Assembly: GCA_018806985.1 (NCBI GenBank)
Contig: JADANN010000024.1
Location: forward strand, 431,265 to 495,264
Length of the DNA: 64,000 nucleotides
DNA from: Angiostrongylus vasorum
Lineage: Eukaryota; Nematoda; Chromadorea; Rhabditida; Metastrongylidae
Direction: 5' to 3'
The notes below the pieces were generated by a model. It had not been told where the DNA came from. It did not search any database and saw nothing but the letters and a program-made list of their open reading frames with translations. Made by a program: the position numbers and the translations under genes. Of this stretch, positions 43,511-54,235 are shown one piece after another. Positions within the stretch are counted from its first letter, which is position 1, and each line of letters begins with the position of its first letter.

Positions 43511-44256
43511 TTCAATCTTCTACCTACTTGACATGCCAGAGCCGTTTTGTGTTCTTTTTTGGATATCTATAATTATTCCTCATTCTCTACACAAATTCAT
43601 TTGGGCTGTAACTCGTTTTAAAACAAATTTGTGATATCAGAAGAAAAAAGAATTGGTGTCACTTCTGAGTTCAAAGCACTAGTTGAGTGCCATGTGAAAT
43701 GCTCCCGATCAAGGATAACATCAGAATACACCGCTATTTTTTCTGCAACCAAAAGTTTATTACTACATCTCCACAAGAAGCTTGACAGCAAAACAAGTAA
43801 AAGCGTCAAGTTTAATGGTTACACTCCAGCTGATCACTTTAAGCTAAAGATTATTCTTCTAGCAGGAGATTCTATGGTACAGGAAAGGGGGAAACATTAG
43901 AAGAACCTTGAAGAAATTCCAAAAGAATGCTCTCCGGAATTTGACTCCGTCGAACTGTATGGTCTATTCAATCTCTAGCGAAATATTCCACTGCGATATT
44001 GTGTTAGTAACTGGAAGTTCACAATGTCCGCTGAAAACGTCTTATCTTCAATGTCTAATTTGAGATTTCGAGAATGAAAAGCTCATAACCGGCCAACACC
44101 ACTGACGAATTTCCTTTGTGCTGAAAGCTATTAACTACGCACACTCATCGCTGCTGACTTTTTGCATACCGTATTTTAAGCTACCGAAGTTGATATTCAA
44201 TCACAATCCTCTTGTGGTCATGACGAATAGGAAACCTTTAATACGGTAACCAGATC
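43511..44256. other. No gene recognised; one 89-codon frame
   Basis: The plus frame at 43631-43900 (MISEEKRIGVTSEFKALV start) has a somewhat protein-like composition but no recognisable domain. I do not call it a gene. Confidence 0.4.
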
Positions 44257-44800
44257 AATCCCGTTGACGGGCGACTGCTGATGGCACTGATCGATAGAAC
44301 TAGCTGAGAGACAGGCGAAACAAAGGTGAATGGTGGTATGGTGTGGTGGTGAATGCTTTAGGCCAGGGAAAGAGTAATAACGCGTTCGTTCCCCACCGCA
44401 GACACCTGAGGTCCGGAGTTTTGCAAATATCTCAGCGTCATTGTGGTTACATCACACATAATAACCTGCCGTGAAAAATTCTAACAAGCAGTAAATAAAA
44501 AGTTAAACTTCAACGAAGCTGAGATATTTGCAAAACTCTGGACCGCAGGTGCCTATGGTGGGGAACGAACGCGCTATTGTCCTTTCCGGGGAGTAACGCG
44601 TTCACCACCACACCATGCGGGTCCTTCGTTTCGCCTGTCTCTCAGCTAGTTCTATCGATCTTTTGCCATCAGCAATCATCCGTCAACGGGATTGATCTGG
44701 GGAGCCCAAATCGGCATTGAACCCAGTTAAGCTGAGGCTATAGTTATAATCACAACAAAAAAAGAGTAGGCAGTAGGCAAAAAGTCTAAAAAGTTAAAGT
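44257..44800. repeat. Family F tail-to-tail dimer
   Basis: The plus unit 44257-44509 contains TGGTGTGGTGGTGAATGC and GCGTTCGTTCCCC and ends AACCTGCCGTGAAAAATTCT. The minus unit 44511-44753 is very close to 5091-5334. It is followed by AAAAAAAGAGTAGGCAGTAG, the B' end, with the B-to-A+ interior deleted. The minus unit gives the longest leader 5' of the tRNA-like part (about 130 bp), unlike a classical SINE whose tRNA head is terminal. Confidence 0.75.
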
Positions 44801-45165
44801 TGTGGAAAGTGCAGTATTTTTTCGAGAGTCTTTGTTTGTCTGTTGTTTGTATACACTAGGAAAAAGCCTTGCAAAAAAAATAACCTTGTTGGGAAAGAAG
44901 TTGTTCAGTTTGAACCAATTACTTTCTTGAGTGCAATGAGCAGAGGAATGATGGCCAGAAATCCACTGTACTGGATATATTTTGTTTTACAGTAAAACAT
45001 GTTATAACATGACAATAAACAATTTCAATTCACTTAATCGGTGGCTTTTTTTCGTTAAACGTAGATCTAGTACCGCATTAGTGAAAAAGTCGATGGCTCA
45101 CATTTCTTTCTAAAAGCAGTTGTCCACTTTTTTTTCCATCATTGTCGTTATCGTTAAGTAGCAGG
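44801..45165. other. No recognisable feature
   Basis: AT-rich unique DNA. Confidence 0.5.
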
Positions 45166-45167
45166 TG

Positions 45168-45425
45168 TAGTGAGTGCAGTGCTTGAGTTGCCCTGCTACA
45201 CAGACTTTGTTTTTGGTTCGATCGCACAGTTCCTGCAAATCAAGCCCGCCATCCCTTTAGGGTCTCCAAATTGGTACGAGGTCAGTCTGAGAGGATAAAA
45301 ACACTAACTGCACTAGGTGGTCACATTTGGGGGGCCACGGAAATCAATTCAATGGGCTAAATATGCATTTAATCAACTATGATGCTACGTATGAAGTGGA
45401 GTGCATGGCGCAGCCCAATTTTGAC
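45168..45425 (+). repeat. Family A tRNA-derived SINE, moderately diverged
   Basis: The head GTGTAGTGAGTGCAGTGCTT is followed by a good B box, GGTTCGATC, at 45215-45223. The core is CCATCCCTTTAGGGTCTCCA and AATTGGTACGAGGTCAGTCT. The tail is AATATGCATTTAATCAACTA and AGTGCATGGCGCAGCCC. Confidence 0.72.
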
Positions 45426-45635
45426 AGGAGCGGAAAGCTTTTTTCCCTTATTCTTCGTTGTTATCGAAATCCACTTTAAAGCAACATATGGGATTATGGT
45501 AGATTACAATTCACAGTCATCTTGGCAATTCACAGCCATCTTAGTAATTCTGTTGTTAATTCGTAAACTTTGAAAAAATCGAAAGACTTCACCTATCGCA
45601 TCGGCAATGGAACCCGAGTAGCCTATTCATCTGTA
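45426..45635. other. No recognisable feature
   Basis: Unique DNA. Confidence 0.5.
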
Positions 45636-45742
45636 CCACCTGTAGTCCCGTTGATCCTCGAGTGATTCCAGTGGTCGCCTGTAAATCTTCCATTCTACCC
45701 TGTCAGGTGCAAGAGTAACCCAGTCGGTTCTGCTAGTCTATT
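45636..45742 (-). mobile_element. RTE 3' end fragment, 5'-truncated
   Basis: Complement of the last 105 bp or so of the RTE: CCACCTGTAGTCCCGTTGAT, GTAAATCTTCCATTCTACCC and GGTTCTGCTAG match 13165-13265. Severe 5' truncation is the usual outcome of incomplete reverse transcription. Confidence 0.88.
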
Positions 45743-46377
45743 ATAAGAGCAAAATCACTGTATTGGATACAATGTGAACTTCAATGCTTTAATCGATACA
45801 TTATTTGTAAGCCTTTGGGGCTTACACGTTTAAGGATATGCGGCAAATTGCAATATGTGCACGGTTATGTAAATACTGTCTCTGTGAAAGCTCTTCTTAA
45901 TGAGCTAGTATTCATATAAACTAGTTAATATCGCTTCTATCGAGTTCATATGAAGTTTTTGTGCAAAAAAACATGTAGAGGTTTTTTGGAGCTTTTCTTT
46001 GCTTTTCCGTCCATAAATGTTCGATATCTCAACTTTCCTAACGTGGTTTTTCCTGCTTGATAGTTTTGATTCTCACGTAAAAGTTAGGACCCTTGTGCCA
46101 ATTCATTTACTCGTTACGCTCTAGAGAGCTGTGCGGGATGTAATTTCATTGTTCTATTCGACAACTTGACGAATACTTTTGCTTGTGTGCTACTCCTCAT
46201 TCAGAACGACAAAATCAGGTTATCCATTCGATTATTCATTTATGCGCTGTCATGTCTTCACCATTTCACAGATAGCTATCCTTCTAAAGAAGTTATGTAA
46301 ATAGTTAGTTACCAGCTATTTAATGAGGTATTTCCTGCACTTCTTTTGAAGCAAAGAAAACCATTAACTCATGTATT
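45743..46377. other. No recognisable feature
   Basis: Unique AT-rich DNA. Confidence 0.5.
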
Positions 46378-46705
46378 CTTTCTTCATAAGCTTGCACGAG
46401 GTTGATAAACAGTTTTATTCGGCTAAAGTTCCGATGTCTTCGTCTTCATCAGAGCCGATGATCTGAGTCGATAGTCCACGGTTCTTCTTCGTCTCGACGT
46501 GGCGTCTCCGCCTTCCCTATCGAGTTGTGTCTTCCTCAGCGGATCATCTCTCAAATGAGGCACACTCACTCGGTGATGCTCTTTTTATGCAGGATGCTGA
46601 TGGTTGATAGTTGTGATTGTCTGGTGATAGTGACTTGTTTTTTGACGATGATCAATCCTGCAGAAGTAGGTGTCATTATCAGCTAGCAAAGAGCAATCAC
46701 AATAT
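46378..46705 (-). repeat. Family D element, one-armed long copy
   Basis: AAGCTTGCACGAGGTTGATA, TTCGGCTAAAGTTCCGATGT, CTTCATCAGAGCCGATGATC, GTCTCGACGTGGCGTCTCCG, ATCATCTCTCAAATGAGGCA and TGATGCTCTTTTTATGCAGG match 26165-26415 and 58840-59165. The opposite arm is not seen. On the minus strand the motif is CTGATGAAGACGAAGACATC then GGAAC. Confidence 0.72.
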
Positions 46706-47244
46706 TGCAAAAAAAAACTATTAACTCACTTAAACACTACCAAAACTGCGCTTCACTTCGAATTGTTGGGAAATTTGTTTCTCCAAAGACCCAAAGTCGC
46801 AATCTCATACAGTAGCTAGCCGGTTGAATCGGAACTAGACTTGCCATCTGCAAAGAACCCACTGTTGAGTATGGCAAACCTGGGAGCAGCACATTGCCAT
46901 AGACTACATTAGTTGCCATTTTGGATAATAGCGTTGGTTCACACTTAACGGAATTTTTGAAATGCGAAGGTGAACGCTTGGATGTCTTTTTTGGGGGTGA
47001 TGAACTCTTCTACACTCCAGGGCAAATTGATTACACAGGAACATCTTAGCTTCAGCGGTGCTGAGGAGCTACTAAAGTTGGGAGAGCAAAATTGCCGACT
47101 ATTTTGTCACCGATTATATCAACAGAACTCGACAGACGAGATAACGTCGTCAGAGTTTATGTCACCTTAGAGGAAAGAAGCCGGTTGGTAAATGCTTCGT
47201 CATATCAAAACTATATTACCGAATTTGTACTGCATTTGCTCAGC
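46706..47244. other. No gene recognised; short frames on both strands
   Basis: A 60-codon minus frame (46737-46919, starting MATNVVYGNVLLPGLPYS) and plus frames at 46970-47200 look slightly coding-like but lack known domains and clear splice sites. Confidence 0.4.
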
Positions 47245-47482
47245 ACCAAGAGTAAACCAATACCAGGATCCACCCCCCGTCCTGGTATCAAAGTCGCATG
47301 GTGGCCAATCTCCCTCTGATCCACAAGGGGCTGCGACTGCCTGTGGTGGTGAAGTACTGGGGCAGACTTTGGCCAGGCTGACCTCGGAACTCCAGGGAAC
47401 CACAATGGCTTAACCAGCAAATCTCCGAAAAATGGAGATGCTGGGGTCCGCATGCTGGGGCCCGCACAACCAGTCAAGTGTC
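47245..47482 (+). repeat. Family C repeat, 5'-truncated
   Basis: It starts within the AAGAGTAAACCAATACC block and retains the hairpin (AATACCAGGATCC / GTCCTGGTATCAAAG), CTCTGATCCACAAGG, CTCCAGGGAACCACAATGGC and the CCGCACAACCAGTCAAGTG end, with a short duplication of GCTGGGGTCCGCA / GCTGGGGCCCGCA. Confidence 0.75.
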
Positions 47483-47639
47483 AAGTGTTCAGCACCATAT
47501 CTACCGCCAACTTTCGCTCTTTGGACACATAACCGAAAAAAAATTTGGAATATTCCTCTTTCTCTGCCTTGTAGTATGAGGTGTCTGTAAAGTGTGAAAC
47601 AGGAAATCGACTGATGCAGTAACTTAATCAGAATCGTCT

Positions 47640-47838
47640 GGTGTTCAAAAACCCCTTAGGAATGCTCATGCATGCGATTCTATTCGTGGTATTGTAGTGA
47701 TGATGGAATGCATACTTTGCTGCTTCCCCAACTCCGGAGTGATGGCGAGCTTGGTCATCCAGTGGTGATTGGTCAAATCCATGACTATGTGTGCAATACA
47801 GGGTTCCTCTAACTTCTGCGCTACAGGAGTATGAGATT
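47640..47838 (-). repeat. Family A-like SINE, diverged
   Basis: On the minus strand the head is CTGTAGCGCAGAAGTTAGAG with GGATTTGACCAATCACC at the B-box position, and a core remnant ATCACTCCGGAGTTGGGG. The tail contains GCATTCCATCATCAC. It abuts a family F-related copy on its right. Confidence 0.55.
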
Positions 47839-47854
47839 TCAGTGCTCTTGTAAT

Positions 47855-48055
47855 TTTTCACGACAGGATATGATGTGAAATACAACCACAACGATGCTGA
47901 GATATTCGTAAAACTTGGACATCTAGCCAGATCGAACCACGATTACCCATTTGGGGGGCTTGCTATAACACGCTGCACCACTGAGGCCTTTGCTTTGAGT
48001 TGCTCTCGGCTAGTTTTCTACCGGCGGGGTTGATCTGGGAGCACAAATCTTATAA
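47855..48055 (-). repeat. Family F-related tRNA-like SINE
   Basis: On the minus strand there is an A-box region, TCAGTGGTGCAGCGTGTTAT, a B box GGTTCGATCTGGC (complement of about 47926-47938), the 3' block GTTTTACGAATATCTCAGCA and the CATATCCTGTCGTGAAAAAT tail. It is longer than the 38566-38695 copy and shows the complete 3' end. Confidence 0.7.
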
Positions 48056-48660
48056 TCAAACATCTCCTAATATTTTAGACTCTCTGGAGTTTTTTTTCTA
48101 AAGTAGTACTAGAGATGGAGTCAATACGATCTCCCATACGGTGACTTGAAACTTTGTCTTAACGATTAGATCATTTACGACCGATTATTTCATGCAAAAT
48201 GTGTTATTTTTTTCTACCAATGAAAATCTAATGGAGTGGTATAAATCCATTTGTAGGGAAGTAACTGTTAATTTCCCAAAGCGTGCTAACACTTATTTTT
48301 TTAAGAAGCAACATGTTCTTTCTACTTAGTACTGAGCAAATGACATGGCAAATATGCTGGGGTCCGCATAACTCGTGAAGACGGACCTTCTAAGTTTCCA
48401 AGTATCCAAGCACTGAACTAAGTGCTATAATTCCATTCAGGCGTGAAATTCAGATTTTTGCGAAGTTCAGATTTAATATTAGTGTTGCAGTCATTGATAT
48501 TCTGGTTCTTACTATTAGCACCACTTATTTTTTTAATATTAGTTCGGATGAAAAACTTTGCAATAAAATATTTAAAAACTCTGTAGTCCTTATAAAAAGA
48601 ACTACGATATTTGACTGGATTCTAGAAGATTTTTCACTTTTCTTTGCTTCTGTGGTTATA
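48056..48660. other. Unique DNA with family C end fragment
   Basis: 48352-48412 (ATGCTGGGGTCCGCATAACT, GTGAAGACGGACC, TTCCAAGTATCCAAG) repeats the 3' terminal block of family C. Nothing else is recognised. Confidence 0.5.
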
Positions 48661-48896
48661 TGATGGTTGTTGAGCTGTTAGGCTATTGTTCCTCCAACTC
48701 GTTTGCATCGATGGTCAAATACGAAGAGACGATGGAGCTCGTACGTTGGCAGCCCGACAACTCGTCCACTTCAGGTAATTCGCGTCAAAAATTAATGCGC
48801 AGCACTCTGAGAACACCATCTCCATCGCTGTTAGAACACCGTCAACAACATCAGTGGTGCAGTTGTGTTGTTGCTGGAAATCACCCAAGCGAATAG
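48661..48896 (+). CDS. Possible exon, unrecognised
   Basis: A frame of 78 codons has an ATG start (MMVVELLGYCSSNSFAS) and an acidic/Ser-rich middle (EETMELVRWQPDNSSTSG) unlike the low-complexity peptides typical of this window. At 48772-48780 the sequence CAGGTAATT would serve as a 5' splice donor after the TSG residues, so the true coding part, if any, may end there. I recognise no domain and see no partner exon. This may equally be chance. Confidence 0.18.
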
Positions 48897-49868
48897 GAGA
48901 GTCTGCTATGATCCATAAACTTGGACGTCTAACGTCGATGAGGAATGAGAAAACTCGAGTTTTTTTGTCAATAAAAAACTGAAGGGTTTTAACAACTCTT
49001 ATTTAAAATAATGATGCACGCTATGGAATGAGATATGTTTGCTTGAAATGCGATACTATAGTTACTTTCCTCTGACTGATCGAGCATTGTTTTTCAAAGG
49101 AAGAGAAAATCAGGAAAAAGGATCCATAGAGGGTAGCACGACCTGTCAAGTGGAATGAGGAATTAGATAACTCTAGAAAAAGAATTGGATTGAAGTGCTG
49201 AAAGCTAACTTGGAAATTTAAAACGTAACATTTTAAAACCCACATGATTTTTTTTGAGACAGAGGTGAATTCTTTTTATTTAAATTCATCGCTTTAACAA
49301 GATCTCATGAGTTTTATTTTCTAAGAAGAAGTGCTAGATTTTGAAAATTTCATCAAATCATCTAGTAATAGTTTTTTCTGACTTGGATGAAAAATTAAAA
49401 GGGAAGGAGAGGAGTGTGGCATTTGTTGAGCATATGTAAGTTCCACTGAGTGCATCCCTTTCGACCTCATCGTCTTCTGTTCTATTCTAGGCCTCGGAGT
49501 CTTTGAAAATCCAGGAAACATGATGAAAGTGGTCCAATCAACGTTATCGAATGCAGTATTTCTCGGGCAGATAATATTAGAAGAAATCGTTTTCGTGTAA
49601 TTGAAAGTGGGAAATTTGATGTACCGAACAGATTTTATTGAATGGAAAACGAATAACAAGATGAATTAACCCAGATGAGATGAATAACTTCACGGTAACT
49701 TTTTTAGAAGAAAGAAAGCTAAATGCCTTGTGTACATCAAGCGAACATGACCCATTTTGAAGAACTCCTTGGAAAATGGAAATAGACGAATGGAGACTGC
49801 TGGCTTTCGCCGGACTGAGTATATCGGCACTGAGGGATAAACGCAATAAAGGCATAAGGGAATATGGT
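48897..49868. other. No recognisable feature
   Basis: Unique DNA; frames at 49321-49659 (minus) have no motifs. Confidence 0.45.
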
Positions 49869-50177
49869 TGATAAAGGATAAAAAAAATAGAAGGATAAAG
49901 CTCTCGGCGTTGATCTATACCAAAGGGATGCGCCATGCATTTGACTTCATTGAGCATCGCTGGAGGTGAGTGAATGCATATCTGGCTTTTACAATGAAGT
50001 CGCGGTGGCTTACCTATGTATCGAGCTAGTGCTACTATCCTCCCAAACAAGTATCGTTCCAATTAGGCGACCACGGCGTGATAGAGGGTTTGGTGGGCCT
50101 GGGGCGTTGGGATCAATCCCGTGTGTATTGTGGGATGTCTTCGACCACTGGGCAACGCGCGCCCCTGATAAAGGATA
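49869..50177 (-). repeat. Family A tRNA-derived SINE with perfect 12-bp TSD
   Basis: TGATAAAGGATA occurs at 49869-49880 and again at 50166-50177. Between them lies a complete minus-oriented copy: tail AGGATAAAGCTCTCGGCGTT, GATGCGCCATGCATTTGACT, core region CGACCACGGCGTGATAGAGG, and a head complement ending GGCAACGCGCGCCCC. The core is more diverged than in other copies although the duplication is perfect. Confidence 0.9.
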
Positions 50178-50269
50178 CACGAGAAATACCTTTACAGTTT
50201 ACCAATTCTTGAGAGAGATGACGTGTATTCGTCTCCGTTCGTAGCGTCGTAGGCGTTATGGGACCAATA

Positions 50270-50465
50270 TTTGGCTGACACTCTGGTCTGCAGTAGTATG
50301 CCGATGTTCAGTCCAATGCTTTTTATCCTCTCAGATCCTCTCTGGTACTAATTTGCTGACGTCAGCGAATGGAATGTTAGGTTTGGCCATGTCGACGGAT
50401 TAAACCAACAGCCTTTTGTGCCCTTCAGAACACCTATGACCACTTCGCCACATACTTCCACGGCT
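50270..50465 (-). repeat. Family A SINE, degenerate neighbour copy
   Basis: TGGTACTAATTTGCTGACGT (core complement), GTTAGGTTTGGCCATGTCGA and ACCACTTCGCCACATACTTC follow the minus-strand family A order. The tail part is unrecognisable. Confidence 0.5.
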
Positions 50466-52072
50466 CCGTGGCGTAGTTAGGACAACACTTACGGTGCTTA
50501 AGCATCTCCTCTTATTCTGATATAGGTGTGTTGCCATATAGTGAAAATTTTCGACACAGAGCTGAACAAGTTTAGAAGGATCTTCTGATTGAAAACTATT
50601 TAATGCTTTTTTGCTTCAAAAAATCGCCTTGAAGAAGCCAAGAAAAAATCACCTATGTCCTCTGAAAAGAACTGCAAAAAGAAAGCTTGCCATGTTTTTC
50701 AACGACTGGATCAAATCATTTATTTGGAAATGTTCATATTGCAGGAGGAACTCATGTGTAAAAACATCTCTTCGAATCATTCTCTTGAGCGGACACCAGT
50801 ACTTCTTGGACGCATTTTGTTGCCATGAAACTGTCATCTATTCAGGTGATCGGATACGTGTGTGGTTTCGGTAACTGGTCAAGTATGTCACCTTCGGACC
50901 TCATTGACATGTTGACTAGCGGTTGAAGATGGCTCTTCATAGATTTCGGAGATGACAGTGCAATAGCGTTTTCTGACCTTCCTTGACATTTGCCGTTCGA
51001 TGTAGTTCGCAAGGAGGGTTTTTTTTCCTTGTCTTTTGGATTCTTCCAGGACTTTGGCTATTAGTGATGAAAGTGACTCCAGCGTTTAGTGTAATAATGT
51101 AGCAAGATTCTACGAAATTCTTTCAGTACATGACCAATATCTCAAGAAATATCCTAGTGAATACTACAAGCTACTTAATGATTTACTGCAAACACGTCTT
51201 AAACACTTTTTCTTCTACAGTTATAAAGCTCAACCAGGATTCTCATTCCTGCGCTTCATGGGACACCCACCTACATCATATTTTCTGCTCGAGATAGACG
51301 CTCTGAATCGCTCCCATTTAACGGTTCGTTGATGAAGTTGCAAATGAGTTGACCGGTGACGTTTTTTTCCACTTTTCATTTTTACATAGTTAATAATCTA
51401 TCCAGAAAAAGTGCTTGCGTCATGACTGTGTCGTCCTCATTTTCATCCCATTTTTTATTACTTCTTTTTCATTCATGTGCTTCATTTTACTTCACAAGAT
51501 CCAACAAATTCTCAGTGGTGTGCCTGGGTGTCGAGGTGTGTCGTACAACGCAGAACGTTAATTCTTATGGAAAGACAACGCATTCTTACAGCGAGTTTGA
51601 GCTTTCCATACATATGATTGGAAAGGAGTGAACTTATTCCTGGCTGAGTTTTCCATGGCCATCTTCTTCAAAGACGACGAAGAAGAAGGAAACAGGCTTC
51701 ATAGAAACACATACGTAGGATGTTCTTCGTGTTCGTTGAACGAGTGGAACTCAACGAGAGGAAGCTGACGCTTGACAGAAATGAATGAAGTCTTTACTAA
51801 GTACTGAGTTGTTCAAGTTGTTTAATAAATAACCACGATATTGATGACGTCGGTGATAAACGTGCACATCGTCCGCTGCCCACTAACCCCCTCTGTCCTT
51901 ATTGATGGTTTTTTCGGCGTTCTTATTAAATGAAAACTTTATGATATTTCTATGCATCACACAACTTCCACTTACTGCAAAAATTCAACAACCCTAAACG
52001 AATCATTGTTAACTTTTCATAAGCTTTCTGTCATTACTATTATATTTCTGCTGTGTACAATAAGACTTTTAC
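50466..52072. other. Unique DNA, no gene recognised
   Basis: The frame at 50611-50874 (87 codons, basic, several Cys) and the one at 51356-51631 have no identifiable domains. Confidence 0.45.
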
Positions 52073-52089
52073 AGTAATTGAGTTCCCGT

Positions 52090-52390
52090 CCCTTGAGCGA
52101 AGTCCTACTGTGAGTACTACAATTTGAAGTCGACATCCTTCTAATGATGATCATCAGTCTTTGATTTCATAACTACGGTGTCTTAACTTTGATCTCTTGA
52201 GAGAACTCCGACTAGACTGTGACACTGTCATCTTCTTTCAAAGATCATTCGCTTTCCTTGTTTTATTACTACAGTAACTGAATTCCCATCCGTTGAATGA
52301 AATCCAACTACAATGTGAAGCTGTCTCCTTCCGCATATAACGATTCGCTTCGTTCGCTCCATCTTTACCCTAACTAACTGATTCCTAAAC
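52090..52390. repeat. Imperfect tandem repeat, about 100-bp period
   Basis: Three related units start near 52093 (CTTGAGCGAAGTCCTACTGT), 52195 (CTTGAGAGAACTCCGACTAG) and 52291 (GTTGAATGAAATCCAACTAC). Each is followed by a TGTGA(C/A)...GTC...CTTC pattern and an ATGATCA / AGATCATTCGC / ACGATTCGC block. CAGTAATTGAGTTCCC and CAGTAACTGAATTCCC lie between units. Divergence is high. Confidence 0.55.
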
Positions 52391-52404
52391 GAATTCATTC
52401 ATAA

Positions 52405-52731
52405 TTAATTCCTCTCTATTTTTCTTCGACCATATCTTTCTTCATCATCGCAACATACTTGACTGCTGACGGATGTTCTCAACGTATGTCTGCATGTCCC
52501 TGAGGAATTAACATCCGATGCCTGCATACTCATTTGATTTGATACATGAAGACAAGTCATGTATTTTGTTGCTTTGGTCTTCGTATCATAGCACACGACT
52601 GGATGCGGTAAGTGTCTGAGTGTATTCCATGGATATGTGGCAAATAGAAGATCAGGCGCGCTATGTAGTTCGTCCTCAAGACAGTGATAGAGAGTTTGTT
52701 CATGGAGTTCGTACCTATCGGCGACTACCAC
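52405..52731 (-). CDS. Possible exon or orphan ORF, unrecognised
   Basis: A 108-codon frame on the minus strand with balanced composition: it begins MVVADRYELHEQTLYHC, has a middle LLFATYPWNTLRHLPHPVV and a Cys-containing C-terminus ending DDEERYGRRKIERN before the stop. There is no repeat-family overlap. I recognise no domain, signal peptide or membrane segment. The start codon may not be ATG, which would suit an internal exon. Chance occurrence is quite possible. Confidence 0.2.
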   Translation of the reverse strand: MVVADRYELHEQTLYHCLEDELHSAPDLLFATYPWNTLRHLPHPVVCYDTKTKATKYMTCLHVSNQMSMQASDVNSSGTCRHTLRTSVSSQVCCDDEERYGRRKIERN

Positions 52732-53130
52732 GTAGCTCTAGAGATGAAGATGAATCCATGATGGAATGTTGCTCTGTTGTTTTACATTAATTTATACATC
52801 CAGCATACACGTGCACCTTTTCATTGGATGCATGTTGATATAGTCAGAAACGTACCATCCATATAACTAGAAAGTACTACGCCAATGCGAGTCCTAGTCG
52901 CTTCCACCTATTCTCTTGCTAAAAGCAGAAGGATTGAAAGGCTTCGTATGAAAAATGTGATGGTCTCCGTGTACTTCATGTGAGATCAAGAATACTTAAA
53001 TGTTCTGGCACCCATATAGACGATTGGAGAAGTGAGCACTGTTGAAGAGACAATTTTTTGGATCCATCAAACACATAATGACTTTCAATTCGCTTTGAAG
53101 AATCCTTTATCCATGTGGGTATGTATCATA
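52732..53130. other. No recognisable feature
   Basis: Unique DNA. Confidence 0.5.
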
Positions 53131-53439
53131 TGCCAAAGGACTAAAGGATAAAGGATGAAGCTTTCAGCAATGGTCAATGCCAGCGGGATGCGCCATGCAT
53201 TCGAGTTCATTAAGCATTGTTTAGAGGTGATTAAATGCATATCCGGCCTTTATAATGACTCGCGGTGGCGTACCGATGTATCGAGCCAGTGTTGCAATCC
53301 TCCCAGACAAGTCTGGTAGGAATTTGCGGACGCCGGAGGGATGAAAGGCTTGGTGGGCCATGGGCGCGGTGATCAATTCCACGTGTGTGTTGCAGAGCGC
53401 CTCCGGCCACTGCTACACACGCTCCCTTGCTAAAGGACT
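53131..53439 (-). repeat. Family A tRNA-derived SINE with 12-bp TSD
   Basis: TGCCAAAGGACT (53131-53142) and TGCTAAAGGACT (53428-53439) flank a full copy. Complemented, the head begins GGGAGCGTGTGTAGCAGTGG. The core is the complement of GGTAGGAATTTGCGGACGCC. The 3' end carries repeats of ATCCTTT (complement of AAAGGATAAAGGAT), showing the short-repeat tail of the family. Confidence 0.9.
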
Positions 53440-53950
53440 GTTGATTCCTAATGAGCTGTTTGTATCTTTCATGTGGTGAAAATCGTCAAATCTTTTTAAT
53501 TTATACTTTTTATTTGGATTGTAATGTCCCTATTTGTCATGTTTCAATATTTCTCCACTTTATACCTTCACCGGAAATTCATGAAATCGACGTTGTAACT
53601 TAACTACTCTGTTTCTTTCTTGAGGCGAACAACGATTACACCGAGTGAAAGAGAATTTACTTATGTCACTTTCTGTTCCCTTCAATTCTCAACTGTTGTG
53701 CAGCCGGGAAAATCTATGGAACACTTGTTTTCCCTTAACTGTTTTTTGCATGTGCAATTATAATATAATTCAAAATTGGGCTTTTTTGAGTGGGATTCTT
53801 GTCACTCATTTGTGACAGCTGTCCTCTACTGAACAAATTTCCTCTAGAATCGTTCGCGACAAAATGAGAATATTGTCGAAAAGTGTGGCAAAATTGGATT
53901 GGTGTGACAAAGTTAGATTGATTCAATCGACTTCAACTGTTTATTTCATC
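53440..53950. other. No recognisable feature
   Basis: Unique AT-rich DNA. Confidence 0.5.
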
Positions 53951-54235
53951 GTATCCTCTCAACGGTTTACCACCTTATAGTGGCTGTGAAGTGTTCCTGT
54001 GTGTCGGGCTGTGATGTACAGTGGAGGGATCATCTCCTTGGCAGGGTCTCGCAAACTTAGAACGAGTCCGGCGTTCGCATCAGGAAGCCCAGCTTAGAGT
54101 AATCCAATACCAGAATTCACCACCGTCCTGGTATCAAACTAGTCGCATGGTGGCAGGTCTCCCTTTTTGATCCATAAGAGCTGTGACTGCCTGTGGTGAT
54201 GACGACCTGGGGCAGAGTTTGACCAGGCTGTCACA
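53951..54235 (+). repeat. Family C repeat, 3'-truncated
   Basis: ATCCTCTCAACGGTTTACCA, GAAGTGTTCCTGTGTGTCGG, AGAACGAGTCCGGCGTTCGC, the hairpin (AATACCAGAATTC / GTCCTGGTATCAAAC) and GGGGCAGAGTTTGACCAGGC match 20698-20970. The 3' end is lost. Confidence 0.75.

Noticed and set aside
49577..50062. 161-codon minus-strand frame, the second longest in the window
   Set aside because: About a third of it is family A SINE sequence and the rest has no recognisable domain. The SINE part is not open in other copies.
52090..52390. CRISPR-like array
   Set aside because: Units are diverged throughout and lack short exact repeats separated by unique spacers. No cas genes, and the context is eukaryotic.
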